Of a stretch of DNA of 64,000 bases, positions 19,001 through 26,686 are shown in pieces. Made by a program: the position numbers and the translations under genes. A model generated the notes under the pieces. The model saw nothing but the letters and a program-made list of their open reading frames with translations, was not told the origin of the DNA and did not search any database. Source of the DNA: a virus; the IMG/VR virus record IMGVR_UViG_3300048586_000294, positions 1-64,000 of that record, one strand, 5' to 3'. Positions within the stretch are counted from its first letter, which is position 1. Each line of letters begins with the position of its first letter.

Positions 19001-19222
19001 GCTGTTGAGGTTCGAATAGGTGCGGTCTGAGTACCACGCCTTAACCATGTCATCATCGTTTTCAAACTGGCGGCCCTTAGACCAAAAGTGCCGTCTGAGA
19101 TCGTCTTTGAAGTTAGGGTCGTCAAGGGGGTTGCCTTGGTACGATGTGCTAACTTTTCTTTCAAAATCAGTTGTTTCATTTGGATTTAGAAAGTCAGACG
19201 GAATGTTGAATTTGATTTCCAT
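10010..19222 (-). CDS. Giant internal virion / polyvalent protein with HExxH metallopeptidase motif
   Basis: A 3070-residue protein, by far the largest gene here. The N-terminal 250 residues have Gly/Ala-rich hydrophobic stretches (GALTVGAVGTGVGGAMSG, GVLGAGMGGLVGLLAA) suited to membrane passage during ejection. A long charged, Gln/Ala-rich helical region follows. His1158-Glu-Leu-Met-His1162 is an HExxH zinc site, with Glu1211 or Glu1215 as possible third ligand. The last 400 residues resemble large polyvalent-protein-associated regions (PVGSLIYQFKTFPMMMGRMG). Probably carried in the capsid and injected. No viral RNA-polymerase motifs were found. Late promoter-like site E lies 40-70 bp upstream. 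Confidence 0.8.
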   Translation of the reverse strand: MEIKFNIPSDFLNPNETTDFERKVSTSYQGNPLDDPNFKDDLRRHFWSKGRQFENDDDMVKAWYSDRTYSNLNSAGMVADTAAAYGANEEERARAKRLQDAYNKMPLFFEDGGAIDRVGGWETAKSIVGALVLDPINLIPFGKAATAANMARLSGKTTAQAYRAGAVNGALTVGAVGTGVGGAMSGLQQTRDVRLGLQDEISMSQVSSDAALSGVLGAGMGGLVGLLAARTGIKTADQSIEAMLGQGLTADQILDIPRDSLKTITETKFGPIDRKALNEYMRENTLGPYATQRIGPEGKQSTDFVMEPEMTEAERIAAEFDEDLASIEDDLSVTNPEDPEYDQLIALRNARLTGKIILGQRDKLQAEAETAIAAGDDKTANELLTRINNAERELRMIRDGKWADTPEEAAADEVTADPKAQGETPAKEDGQATEEAAQEIERRTPFSAVMKARLQGMPEFAGADINAVKDAQKLIRRVAKTQFGIEDSDSLDTNTLYYQMTNHADQREAGVKAMTSQALEDYLEEVSLDGKSESVPFQQFLDERDTYASNKDAILQTFRESNKVEAESKQIVSKMLDEDDIDPDDLAVGNEDSLIDEIDAERAASKATDASEKVTASAGAEAVRQGYESEQVMGELRHELLILVQEAKRQGVEITPDNIMHYGRQARQELANIESRNAMVKLVAKRGGDPLLDANLQTQWVINHVRNSIEAQITKGSTGRKNIRGNTDSLERQSQFATDEVVADKARKAAAVERQRQRFDNLKKLPQMVEAKATVLATKQPTPFVADTRVTYLNASGERVLARRGDKVFAVVDPNRPGQVAFVDTPSSAAILMGRKPDVTAKRIVALTTTDTDSPQRPSLDSDAMKAPSGFALALVKKSPEQGKHTVRLVSNAQMQQAQAGKRTLTARNLLGKADANEWDVVWLSTKNSLPYEKARSGRAITPRQLADMVWQPDAPKQQDAPKLEHVAGSTIDTWANARTKRFPLAATWQADFFKPTGVLAFDRRMAELERILVDRELLGDGDLSVEGLYLSRVTLDSNIPWTDPEVAAATLDKLDQVLAMEERLYPRGLLLPNGERVKSMRALNDLMADYDHKTTKFVWDTLNRVAIAHPDGKVPNVEKTAGAPHYSVYSQKEGFNTVRLPQSDRPDKRPRPYALLHELMHWGYANILTPSERRLFVNAVRGHLETGTIGDILPTTDTGLTSNVSNSLNEIFAEAGAGWAMNNREATVLDQSFWVALTEKIRAVFDRIINKGKASGIKEDPALNELFARILPDNEQIITRLGLPEGKVFDDAQALLKQVEQVKTKGSKESLAIRANALAELEQFDQVFDDLAQSPDQWPSHVGQDSQLGMALFNMRNVFTFKNKDGKQLANLRFAKDSQQRAHTIINELGTLRDSPQAIEQSGTMTGEAYLEYVKKTGNHDPALFMRDVLFNPNHPSSVPYAVAIMKQGLRDAMLAEHGVWVGRDAMPTSQTAWNYALAQKARHAVKATAEPVAPPQTLPEVVPEVEAVTEQANQVLGKETPSVVDPALIEQVKAAMVKTKAAQEVMTKTVKTVNKKRRERVVKTAGAVNKAQEIAEKPARASHAPVAPQAAESAPTVKRQPTAKLADKVALVKPDEIAKDHEAMADEMIRRARMTKSMVGKKRVEISLAQYRATRNELREQYINALKLADHPTLDQVEWVYAQRAAAKVAGSKAGLGRAMLGSEIIEADVYQMLKPKFSGKVATKAVARELEDSRGVAETGIMPSAPANIRAIQMDMTHRDPQTAHDMRTVLYRLLALTDKVTRNLPANVLDNLAGVNRSPAAVMASTADDSFKTLRNALRRDLTALRKDGDFEGALSNIGQMVARAINGQVDANAINKVFASHGESGNVTQWFINQWKVIACGQKGLDVLTENVDVFTAGKFNEAMGEFAESMAYVLRGTIDRADIYQKYRWLGAYGDPLQPDTVRTLADLNKDGVGAAVAQLHAYDYLDNLDIHAKVGMARWVGGPIRPLYVSTREATGSKSGPLGRAFYTTDRPSTLGLDPEQAFSSLAPEVAEVAREYAHALAGVRNAIAEHRRSIEMIDSSDVEGIDRAGDKLTDLLASEAEWLERFDALGVNAPSVQVVVTRAKHTIDLTGEAVVEGNSPLVGGIIDMAERLGLNHSTLSNLADAIVRDQSGPDFVASMEAWIAKEPTLRARKGDVLREFLSGMGFDSAMIGKGDDTRMAVFNPSDIRSMLDDFEPMARTDRFNVEGNPMRHANAALVKGDQVNVPEIVAAMEDQGLPRRVGDALVTAAKGRKMSKVDEQALKPFQFKELFRELSVYMRNNKAKWVADWIKPEEGGGIFERLDSEMGAQLMPVIEQLKKLEGNETFFGRALNAIRPNKGQPASFSRVVMALRLGDSTGLKPQEVKAFTMTRDTFAREWQLLVNTALANEDGGIRNYFPQVWDIEKLESNRDEFVHRLANFLMDSYSSDTGAPLSQPDAVYRAVSIYDNLIGNDGVYSPASQLKGTASDHVDAARVLRLHEHPGHMMAGGVGEFLQDDLEGVLVKYFQGTTRRRLFHEQFGQGNHAFHDFMQVLVDGDNAAFELLTSGKTQGHIQGAGGERLEARFPTFPALFTNSTEAWLALDEVKTIIKRDGKENAVRYLKQKDDSPNMERRIRAIVEALAETDGKRNKVPENVRKNMVAMFESVEGKNPYRHTLGFKWKNATSHALRSFNSITLLGSTILSSMSDAVMPLVNSGDFKAYVKGIAHYARDPEYRVAMRNIGVAMENLVHNRMANLYGQDAGKLTNAFFNATLLTPWTDMWRGIAGSVAMETFKAEQRRALSSRTGDAGRKHAVQFLRRYGLAGYIQSGDLSSAEVMNDPKVRQAVLRFTNEAVFAPNPNDIPLWAKSPVGSLIYQFKTFPMMMGRMGMRVAKSGRLGSQVAFLGALPLAGAASLAVKDVMLSRGGEDQQSMTLRDREASAWVTQSVLQAGALGILADVLSATTEQLDNGAYGRERVASTFLGPSYGLATDVMKVAAGLVDVEPSNSKEREGTRALLGRVPVVGRNASLREGTVDAVAGVRQGPDGGGEFDARFKAKFDSDF

Positions 19223-19261
19223 GTGCGCACCTATACGGGTCTAAGTTGCCGTTGCGCCCGC

Positions 19262-19292
19262 AGTGTGCGTTTCGCTCGCCTCTCTGTCGTCC
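19262..19292 (-). promoter_or_regulatory. Late promoter candidate E (giant-protein gene)
   Basis: Minus-strand AGGACGA (GGACGA at 19292-19287), 19 nt, then a weak -10-like CACACT (19267-19262). The weakest member of the family of seven late sites because its -10 is poor. Confidence 0.4.
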
Positions 19293-19401
19293 TTTTGGTT
19301 TGCAATGAGTCGCCCATTTAGTTATTTTTTGTTGATCCTTTTGTCGCTCTTATTTAATGTATTCACATAAAACAACAACATGCCTGCCAAGGAAGAAAGA
19401 A

Positions 19402-19893
19402 ATGAGCGAAACGCTTGCTGTATTGATGAATAAGAGACGCCTAAAAGCAACTTTAAATGGATTGACACTCTCTCAGTTAGATTCACTGAGTCTCATTTTT
19501 CAGGAAGTCCACCAAGAGATTAGGTCAGATGAATTGGACATCATTCGAGCCAGGGAGGAGCATGAAAGGAAACTGCAAGACGCCATGAGCACCCTCGAAA
19601 AGATGGGAATAAGCAAGGATGAATTGAGGGACTTCCTTGGCATGGCCGGTGACGCGGAGCAGCCGAAGGCCAAGCGCCAGTACAAGAAGCGCGACCCAAA
19701 CGCGGTGAAGGATAACGCCGTCAAATCCAAGAGTGGCGTAGAGTATCGCTATCTCAACAAGCATGGCGATGAATCCTCATGGTACGGGCTGGGCCGTATG
19801 CCGGTGCCAATGAGAACCGCGATCTTTAATGGTGAGAAGACGCTGGAAGACTTCGTTTATCAGCCACAGCCAGAGTTAGAAGGAGCGGTATAA
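19402..19893 (+). CDS. H-NS-like nucleoid-associated protein
   Basis: A 163-residue protein with an N-terminal coiled-coil oligomerisation region (residues about 1-85), a basic linker (AKRQYKKRDPNA) and an H-NS C-terminal DNA-binding domain: EYRYLNKHGDESSW, then YGLGRMP in place of the usual TGQGRTP loop, then NGEKTLEDF. It probably silences AT-rich DNA or modifies host H-NS. It is on the plus strand inside the minus-strand late block, AT-rich in its first 150 bp, with AT-rich promoter-like sequence before it and a terminator after: a moron. ATG 19402 follows AAGGA. Confidence 0.85.
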   Translation: MSETLAVLMNKRRLKATLNGLTLSQLDSLSLIFQEVHQEIRSDELDIIRAREEHERKLQDAMSTLEKMGISKDELRDFLGMAGDAEQPKAKRQYKKRDPNAVKDNAVKSKSGVEYRYLNKHGDESSWYGLGRMPVPMRTAIFNGEKTLEDFVYQPQPELEGAV

Positions 19894-19900
19894 CCGCTCC
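19882..19900. terminator. Terminator of the H-NS-like gene
   Basis: An 8-bp stem GGAGCGGT/ACCGCTCC with a 3-nt loop overlapping the stop codon. It lies between convergent genes and may also act on the minus strand. Confidence 0.65.
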
Positions 19901-19905
19901 ATTCC

Positions 19906-22032
19906 TTACCGATAGTTGGCCAGTTCTTTCTTGAGCTGGCTGACCACATCCGCGAATGCCCGTTTGTCTGCATTGCGCGTTGACGCATATTCCCCGCGAT
20001 CATAAGTCACCACGGAGCCGCCATTCATCAAATTGATGTAGGCGTTTTCCAACATCCGCAACCGCTTCACACTGCCCGCGTAATCCGGTGAATTGGGGAT
20101 GGCCAAGGTGCGAGTGCCGGACAGGATCAGCGAGAGCTTGCTCGCTTCCTCCATGGTCAGCTTACCCTCCTGGTCTGCCCGATAGAGCCCAACTAGCTTC
20201 TCACGCTGGGTGGTCTGGACAAGCCGTATCTGCTCGGTCGGGTCTTTGGTGAGTGCTTCAATTGGCAACTGGCCACTGGCGTATTTATCGACCTGCTGGG
20301 CTTTGTGCTCCACCGCGTTGAACAACTCTTGCAGTTGAGCGGTCAAGTCGATTTCACTTTGCGGGTTAGCCAAGAAGGGGTGGTTCATCCCCTGTCGCTG
20401 CATGTTCGTTTCCAAGGTAAACGAGGTGTCCCACTGGCGGCTATTGGCGGCACGGGACTCAGTTTCCTTGGCGAACGAGGCCACCTCACTTTTGAGGGCT
20501 TGAAGCTGGCGGCGCAGTTCGCCCACTTTGGCCAGTGGGATCTGGCTGGCAGGCAGCTGGACGAGGGTGGCAATCTCCTGCTCCAGCTGCTGGCGTTCAC
20601 TGGCTAACTCGTGGCGCTTGGTGTTGCTCCAAATCATCGGGTCGGTGGGTTTGTACGCACCGCCTTGCGTTTGCATCCCCGTTATCACCTCGCGGTCACG
20701 CGGGATCCCCATTTCCTGGGCGACTCTTTCCACGGCGGCGACCCGCTCGGTGGGGTTGTCCTTGACCAGCTCGGTCACTTTGTTGATGAACTCGTCCACC
20801 TGCTCTTGGCGCGGGGCGTACTCGGCGGCAATGTTGCCTACGCCTTGTGCCTCGGTGTCCTTGGTATTGAGGTTCAGTCGCGCCTTCACCAGTTCATCGG
20901 TGGCCTTCTGCTCGGTGGTGAAGTCGGTGACGGCTTTCTGGCTGGCCGCTTGTCCGGTAGCCTGCCAGTCGCTTCGCTGTTTGGTCTGCATCAGAGTGCG
21001 GGTGCCATTCACCATGTCGGCAACCTGCTTCTCGTCTGCGTAGATGCCACGGGCCTTGAGCCCTTCACCGATCTCCTGCTCGGTCTTGCCGGAGCTTATC
21101 AGGGTGGCCAACCACTCCTGTGCCTTGGGGTCGGTCGAAAAGCGGGCCAAGGATCCCTGATTGAGCGACAGCGCCTCTTGCTCCCAGGTGCCAACGGTGG
21201 TGTTAACCAGCTCGTTAAGCATCTTCGGGTCCGCATCGCCAATGGTCATCTTGAGCATCGCGTTAAGGCCGTTCTTCACCTTATCCGACTCTCCGGATTG
21301 CAGGGCCGCCATGCCGCTTTGGCGGTACGACTCTGCCACTCGCAGCGCCAAGGAGAGGTCGCTGTTGCGCCGTTCGCGGGCAAGCTGAGCCTGACGTTCA
21401 CGCTTGGCCTCAAGCACTTGGTTAACGCGCAAGTTGGCCATTTCCACCTGTTGGCCGGTCGGGGTGTAGCCAAGCACACTCTTGAGGTGGCCTGCGGTCA
21501 GGCGCTGGCCAGTCTCGCCAAGCTGGATGATTTGATCCCAGCGGCTGTCCATGATCTCGGACTGGGTGCGCTGCCACAGATTGGAGTAGTTGGCATTGCC
21601 GAACTGGCCGCGCAGGTCGTTGGCAATGGTCTGGTCGCCGCCGCTCATTGCGCCGATGGTGCGCTCCAGCGCCTGCTGGGTGTCGCCGTCCGTACTCAAC
21701 AAGTTGTCGGCCATGTCGCGCTCGAAGACGCTGGAGAGCTGGGCTTGCTTGCTGATCATTTCCATCCGCGCCATACGGTCGGATTGGGCCTTGGCCTGCT
21801 GGTTGCTTGCCGCGTAGGCTTGCAGCTGCTGTTCTTGCGGCAGTGCATCACGCAGCCACGGAGCGCTCCCCGTGATGGAGCCGATGAAGGTTTGATAGTC
21901 TTGGAAGTTGGCGTCTGGGTTCGCCTTCTTGAACTCATTGAACAAGCGGGCCGCCTCGACCCGCTTGTTATTGTTACGTTGGCGGCCTTCTTCAAAGCCT
22001 TGGGCCATGTTGGCCCACATCAAAGCGTCCAT
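19906..22032 (-). CDS. Internal virion protein, coiled-coil, 708 aa
   Basis: A long, largely helical, Gln/Ala/Glu-rich protein without recognised enzymatic motifs, including FEEGRQRNNNKRVEAARLFN near the start and repeated QAQ/EQE runs. The order capsid ... hub ... three long helical proteins ... giant protein matches the ejection-protein genes of podoviruses. ATG 22032 follows AAGGGGG; an in-frame TTG upstream overlaps the previous gene and is less likely. Confidence 0.7.
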   Translation of the reverse strand: MDALMWANMAQGFEEGRQRNNNKRVEAARLFNEFKKANPDANFQDYQTFIGSITGSAPWLRDALPQEQQLQAYAASNQQAKAQSDRMARMEMISKQAQLSSVFERDMADNLLSTDGDTQQALERTIGAMSGGDQTIANDLRGQFGNANYSNLWQRTQSEIMDSRWDQIIQLGETGQRLTAGHLKSVLGYTPTGQQVEMANLRVNQVLEAKRERQAQLARERRNSDLSLALRVAESYRQSGMAALQSGESDKVKNGLNAMLKMTIGDADPKMLNELVNTTVGTWEQEALSLNQGSLARFSTDPKAQEWLATLISSGKTEQEIGEGLKARGIYADEKQVADMVNGTRTLMQTKQRSDWQATGQAASQKAVTDFTTEQKATDELVKARLNLNTKDTEAQGVGNIAAEYAPRQEQVDEFINKVTELVKDNPTERVAAVERVAQEMGIPRDREVITGMQTQGGAYKPTDPMIWSNTKRHELASERQQLEQEIATLVQLPASQIPLAKVGELRRQLQALKSEVASFAKETESRAANSRQWDTSFTLETNMQRQGMNHPFLANPQSEIDLTAQLQELFNAVEHKAQQVDKYASGQLPIEALTKDPTEQIRLVQTTQREKLVGLYRADQEGKLTMEEASKLSLILSGTRTLAIPNSPDYAGSVKRLRMLENAYINLMNGGSVVTYDRGEYASTRNADKRAFADVVSQLKKELANYR

Positions 22033-22042
22033 CGTGTCCCCC

Positions 22043-23881
22043 TTATCGTCTGCCAATCTGGCCGGAGCTTGGCATCATCGCGTAGTGGTAAGCGGGCACG
22101 TTGCTGCGCCCGTTCCACCCGCTGCTGTTCTTCTTGAGGTAGCTGTCCAGCCAGCTGCCCGCTGTGCTGCCCAAGTCGGCCAACGCAGAGCCTGCGGCCT
22201 GACCGGCACTGGCTGCGGCGTTCAGGTAGGCTTGGTTGTTGTTGGCGTAGCCGTTGCTCATGCCGCCGTACACGTTGCTCATGCCCGCGTAGGCTTGGCT
22301 GTAGGCGTTGTTCACGTTGATTTGCGGCATGTTATAGACCGGCGCACCCATGTAGCTGGCGTTGAGGCCAGGGATACCCAGTTGCTGCGCGGCCCCGCTG
22401 CCCACCTGCCCGTTGTAGATCCCGCTGCCCACGCTCAGTGGCGATTGATAGTTGTTCGCACTGCGGGTGTCGTAGCCGCTGTAGCCGCTGCCAATCTGGA
22501 CTGGCGCGTTGGCCATGGCGGACTGGATAGCGCGGTCGTACACCGTGCTGGTTCCTGGCTGGTAGAAGGCGGCATTGGTCTGCGGGCTCATATACTGGCC
22601 TGCACTGGTCAGCTGCTTGTCGTAGATGGCAGAGCGAACCTGCGGCGCTTGGTTCAGATACTGGAGTGGCTGCAAGAAGGCTTGCATCGTCTCGTTGACG
22701 AGGTTGCCACGGCGCTCGAAGGTGGCCCGCTCGTTACCGGCGTTCAGCTCGTTGAGACCCTGCACTTGGGCCAATGCCTCGTTGTACGAACGGGTCTGTG
22801 CTTCGATGTAGCTGGCGGCTGCCTGCTGGGCCACGGCGGCGCGGCTCATGTCGGCAGCCGTGGACACATCCATACCGGACGCAATCAGGCGGGCCTCGTT
22901 CTGGCTGCTCACCCGATCCACGGCGCGATCCGCCAGCTCGGTGTACTTGCTGGCCAAGACGGCTTGACGCTGGGCCACATCCGCATCACCGAACCGGCGC
23001 ACCTCTGCCGGTGTCCCCATGTTGGTCAGGAGGTCTTGCACTCGCTGGGTGCCCGACTGGGCTTGGGTCAGGTAGAGGTTACGCAGCTGCTGATCGATGG
23101 CCCGTTCTTCCATGGCCAAGGCCTGGTTCTGGCGCAGGGTGTCGATGTCGAAATCGCGCTCGTCCCCGAGGATGCCTTGCACCCGCTTGATCTCGGCAAT
23201 CTCGTCCGCTCGCTGCTGGAGCAATTGTTGCTGGGCTTTATACAGCTCGGAGCGGTCGAAGGCGGCATCGGCCTTCTTGTCCGCGCTGGCCTGCTCGAAC
23301 TGCTTGATGTCAAACTGCCGCTCCATGTCGGCAATCTGCTTGGCCCAATTGAACTGGTCGATGGCATAGCCGCGCTCGTCATAGGCCATGCCGTCCAGAT
23401 ACCGCTGACGATCCTGGGAGTATTGGGCTTCCTGCTGGGCGATCTGCTGGGCTCGCATCAGCTCCAGCATGGCTTGCTCGCGCTCCTTCTGGGCCATGCT
23501 CTGGTTGCCAAGCAGCTGCTGCATCTGGAACTGCCGATCCTGCTGGGCCAAGTAGTCATACTCGGCCTGCCGGTCGTACATGTACTGCTGTTGCTGGTAC
23601 TGGTTGCCCATCAGCTCGCGCTGGAGACCGAGATTCTGATAGTAGTTGTCGAGGGTCAGTTGCTGATTGAACAGCCCCTGATCCCACGCCTTCTGGTTCC
23701 ACTGCTCCTGGCGTTGCTGCTCCTGGTAGGCAGCATTAAGCCTCCCGCTTTCTACGCCAAGCTGGGCCATCTGGGCTTGATATTGCAACTGGGCCTGATA
23801 CTGGGCCTGCTTGGCTGCCGAGTTGGAACTCAGCATTGAACTGGCGAGTGAAGCCCCCGCCATGGCAACCATTCCCCACAT
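22043..23881 (-). CDS. Gln/Ala/Tyr-rich internal virion protein, 612 aa
   Basis: Short hydrophobic N-terminus (MVAMAGASLASSML), then about 300 residues of Gln-rich coiled coil (QAQYQAQLQYQAQMAQLG and similar), then a Gly/Tyr/Asn-rich flexible C-terminal half (SGYSGYDTRSANNYQSPL). Such composition is typical of podovirus ejection or internal core proteins. It lies 10 nt after the 928-residue protein gene and just before another internal protein. Confidence 0.7.
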   Translation of the reverse strand: MWGMVAMAGASLASSMLSSNSAAKQAQYQAQLQYQAQMAQLGVESGRLNAAYQEQQRQEQWNQKAWDQGLFNQQLTLDNYYQNLGLQRELMGNQYQQQQYMYDRQAEYDYLAQQDRQFQMQQLLGNQSMAQKEREQAMLELMRAQQIAQQEAQYSQDRQRYLDGMAYDERGYAIDQFNWAKQIADMERQFDIKQFEQASADKKADAAFDRSELYKAQQQLLQQRADEIAEIKRVQGILGDERDFDIDTLRQNQALAMEERAIDQQLRNLYLTQAQSGTQRVQDLLTNMGTPAEVRRFGDADVAQRQAVLASKYTELADRAVDRVSSQNEARLIASGMDVSTAADMSRAAVAQQAAASYIEAQTRSYNEALAQVQGLNELNAGNERATFERRGNLVNETMQAFLQPLQYLNQAPQVRSAIYDKQLTSAGQYMSPQTNAAFYQPGTSTVYDRAIQSAMANAPVQIGSGYSGYDTRSANNYQSPLSVGSGIYNGQVGSGAAQQLGIPGLNASYMGAPVYNMPQINVNNAYSQAYAGMSNVYGGMSNGYANNNQAYLNAAASAGQAAGSALADLGSTAGSWLDSYLKKNSSGWNGRSNVPAYHYAMMPSSGQIGRR

Positions 23882-23890
23882 GCTTCCTCC

Positions 23891-26677
23891 TTACACCAGA
23901 CCCATGGCCGCCGCGAAGGACGAAGCGCCGCCGTACATTTCTTTCTCTTTGCGCTGTTGGAGCAGGGCGAGGTATTCGGCCTCGGTCAGCGGTAGGCCAT
24001 TGGCACCTGTGCCAAAGGTCGGCTTGTTCTGCTGCTGGTTCTGCTGGTTGACCCAGTTGGCTTCACCCTGCTGGGCGGCCTGTGATTTCTGGAGGTCGGT
24101 CTCAATGCGCTGGCGTTCGCCAGTTAGGCGCTTGGTCATGGCGTCCAGCTCGTCCATGGCTTGCTGGGCGTTGTATAACTCGATGGTCGCTTTGATGTCG
24201 TCCATGCTGCCCTTCTCGCCATCGAGGTTGCCGAGGTTGTAGTAGCTGGTCTCGTTCATGCGCTTGAGCATCGCTTGCGCCTGCTTCTCAATCTCGCCAC
24301 GCTTGGTCGATAGCTGGGTCAACTTGTCGTTCACCGAGGTGATCGCATCGTTGTAGCCCTTGCTCATGGAGGTGATGTCGTTGCCCGAATACATCGACAG
24401 GCTGGAGAGGTGCTTACTGAGATCTGTCAGGTAGCTCTTGAGGTCGGCCTCGTTCTGGATCGGCGCGTCCTTGACCTTGCCTTGCAGGCCACTCAGGGTG
24501 GTGTTGATGGTGTCCAACTCGCCTTGGCGCTTGGTCTGCATCCCCGTGATCTCGCCAAGCAACGCGGAATAGCCCTTGTCGCTGGCCAGCTTGTCGAGGG
24601 AACCCTGGGCCTTGGTCAGGGCGTCAGCCCCGTCATAACCCATGGTGGTGGCTCGCTCTTGCAGCTTGGCCAACTCGCTACGCCAATCACCGGCCAACTG
24701 CTGGCGTTCGGCAATCTGCTGACGCAGGTTGTTCAGCGCGGTCAGGTCGCGGTAGTTGGCCCCGTCCACGCTGGTATCCATGCCAATCAGGCCGCGCTCG
24801 GCCTCCTTGGCTTGCGCCTGCATCTGGGCTAACTCGTTCTCCAGCTTGGCCAAGGCTTGGGTGCGCTTGTTGCTCAAGCCTTCAAGGTCGCTTTGCTCGC
24901 GCCCCAGCTGGTTCATCAGGGTGCCCATCTGCGGGTTCAACTCGGACTTGAAGCCAGCCAGCTGGTCGGCCAGGGAGCTGTAGCGTTTACGCAGCGCATC
25001 GATCTTGCTGGCATCGTTGATACCGGCGGTGTCGATGTCGTTGGAGAGGCCACCGATGTCGAGCCCGAACTGCTTCTGGAAGTCATCGACTCGTTTCTGT
25101 TCGGTGGTGCGCTTGTTGCCAAGGTCGGTGAGCTGGCCACGCAACTGCCCCAAGGTGGCGTTCTGGTTGTCCCACTTCACCCCGAGTTCGGAGTTAAAGC
25201 GGCCCATCTGCTGCTGGAGGGTGTCAAGGTAACGGCCATAGTTGCCCATTGCCTTGTCGTCTGCGATCCCGAGGCCCCCGATAGCGTTCTGGTACTGGTC
25301 AAGCTGGCCGGTAATGGCGTCCTGGTAAGACTTCACCCGCTGACTCTCCATGTCATAGGCGCTCTTGTAGCCTGCTAACTCGGTCTGGATGCGTTGCAGC
25401 ATCTGGGCCTGCTGGCCGCCGTTGTAGTGTTCATAGCTGGACTTGAATCCGTCGGCTTGGCTGCGGTAGTCCTCGAACTGCTTGGCCGCGGCCTTGTAAA
25501 CCTTGTCGTACTCGGCCAGCCCCGCATTGCTCAACTTGCCGTAGAGGCTGTTGAGGTTGCCGGTCATCTGCTGCTGGAAGTTGCTGACCCGTGCGGCTTC
25601 GGTCTCGCGGTCTTTCTCCAGCTTGGTGATCTGGCCCAGCAGGGATGAATAGCCACCCTTGATGGAACTGCTGTAGTCACTCACGCTCTGGCCGTTGTAC
25701 TCGTAGCCAAGGTTGTTTGACTTCAAGAAGTTGTAGTAGTCATTGTTGATGCTGCCGAGACCTTGCTGGGACTGTTGCAGCTTGCGCTTGAGGCTGGCCC
25801 CGAGGTCATCCACGTTGTTCATGTTCAGGCCAAAGACCTGTTCCTCCAGCTGATTGAAGTTGCTGCCCCAGCCAGCCAAGGTGCTGTTGATGCTGCTCTT
25901 GTCCTGCGCAATCCGCTGATCAAACTGGCCCAACTTGTTGTTGGCCTGCTGGAACATGGCGTTCAGCTGGTTGAGGTAGTCGTTGCCTTGGTAGTTGGCC
26001 AGGGTGGGGGTGTCCACGGTCAGAGGGCGGTCATAGCCCTGAATGGTCGGGGCAAAGTTCACCTGCTGGACTTGTCCCTTCCAGTTGCTCAGCGTGTCGA
26101 AGTTCTTGAGCAGGCTCTGATAGCCTTGGGCAAACTCGTTGGTGTCCCAGACGCCGGTCTGACCCAACCACGCATTCGCGCCACCAGTGTACTGGCCGCC
26201 CGTCATGTTCTTGATGGTGTAGGTGGTGTCATGGGCAGCGGAGGCAGCCTGCTCGTTGAGGGCGGCAAGTTCTCTATCAATGTCCTGGATCTCGGCGGAC
26301 ACACCTTGACCATTGGCACGGCTCAATCGGTCACGTGTGGCCTTCAGCGAATCACGCTGGCTCTGCATGTCCGGCGACCAGCCATCAAAACGCCCCCCTG
26401 CATAGGTGGCGTCCTGCCAGCCGGTTGGCGTCCAGAATTTGCTGGCGTCGCTCGCTTGGGTGTTGATGGCCTTGAGGTAGTCGTTATAGCCCCAGCCGGA
26501 CAGGCTATTGAGGTAGTCACGTCCTTGCGCGAAGGCGCTATTTGCAGCGTTGTTGAGGCTATTGATCTGGGTGTTGTACTGGTTTGCCTGATCCTGCCGC
26601 TTCTTGTTCTCGGTATTGACCAGATGTTGGTTCTGGCTGGAGTAGTCCGGTACGCTTGGTGAACTGTGGCCGCCCAT
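23891..26677 (-). CDS. Repetitive coiled-coil virion protein, 928 aa
   Basis: Nearly the whole length reads as successive helical segments separated by short Gly/Asn turns, with recurring patterns such as KLEKDRETEAARV, QLTDLGNKRTTEQKRVDDFQ and QLSTKRGEIEKQA, each followed by 'Q ... G.L..' units. This suggests an internally duplicated rod-like protein. Likely an internal or tail-tube structural protein by position; no enzyme motif was seen. The start is ATG 26677, 10 nt after the acetyltransferase stop. Confidence 0.7.
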   Translation of the reverse strand: MGGHSSPSVPDYSSQNQHLVNTENKKRQDQANQYNTQINSLNNAANSAFAQGRDYLNSLSGWGYNDYLKAINTQASDASKFWTPTGWQDATYAGGRFDGWSPDMQSQRDSLKATRDRLSRANGQGVSAEIQDIDRELAALNEQAASAAHDTTYTIKNMTGGQYTGGANAWLGQTGVWDTNEFAQGYQSLLKNFDTLSNWKGQVQQVNFAPTIQGYDRPLTVDTPTLANYQGNDYLNQLNAMFQQANNKLGQFDQRIAQDKSSINSTLAGWGSNFNQLEEQVFGLNMNNVDDLGASLKRKLQQSQQGLGSINNDYYNFLKSNNLGYEYNGQSVSDYSSSIKGGYSSLLGQITKLEKDRETEAARVSNFQQQMTGNLNSLYGKLSNAGLAEYDKVYKAAAKQFEDYRSQADGFKSSYEHYNGGQQAQMLQRIQTELAGYKSAYDMESQRVKSYQDAITGQLDQYQNAIGGLGIADDKAMGNYGRYLDTLQQQMGRFNSELGVKWDNQNATLGQLRGQLTDLGNKRTTEQKRVDDFQKQFGLDIGGLSNDIDTAGINDASKIDALRKRYSSLADQLAGFKSELNPQMGTLMNQLGREQSDLEGLSNKRTQALAKLENELAQMQAQAKEAERGLIGMDTSVDGANYRDLTALNNLRQQIAERQQLAGDWRSELAKLQERATTMGYDGADALTKAQGSLDKLASDKGYSALLGEITGMQTKRQGELDTINTTLSGLQGKVKDAPIQNEADLKSYLTDLSKHLSSLSMYSGNDITSMSKGYNDAITSVNDKLTQLSTKRGEIEKQAQAMLKRMNETSYYNLGNLDGEKGSMDDIKATIELYNAQQAMDELDAMTKRLTGERQRIETDLQKSQAAQQGEANWVNQQNQQQNKPTFGTGANGLPLTEAEYLALLQQRKEKEMYGGASSFAAAMGLV

Positions 26678-26686
26678 GATGCCCCC

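Noticed and set aside
10010-19222. Giant protein as an N4-like virion RNA polymerase
   Set aside because: Size fits, but the expected polymerase motifs (a Lys-containing helix with YG and separate catalytic Asp motifs) were not found; an HExxH site and polyvalent-type end were.
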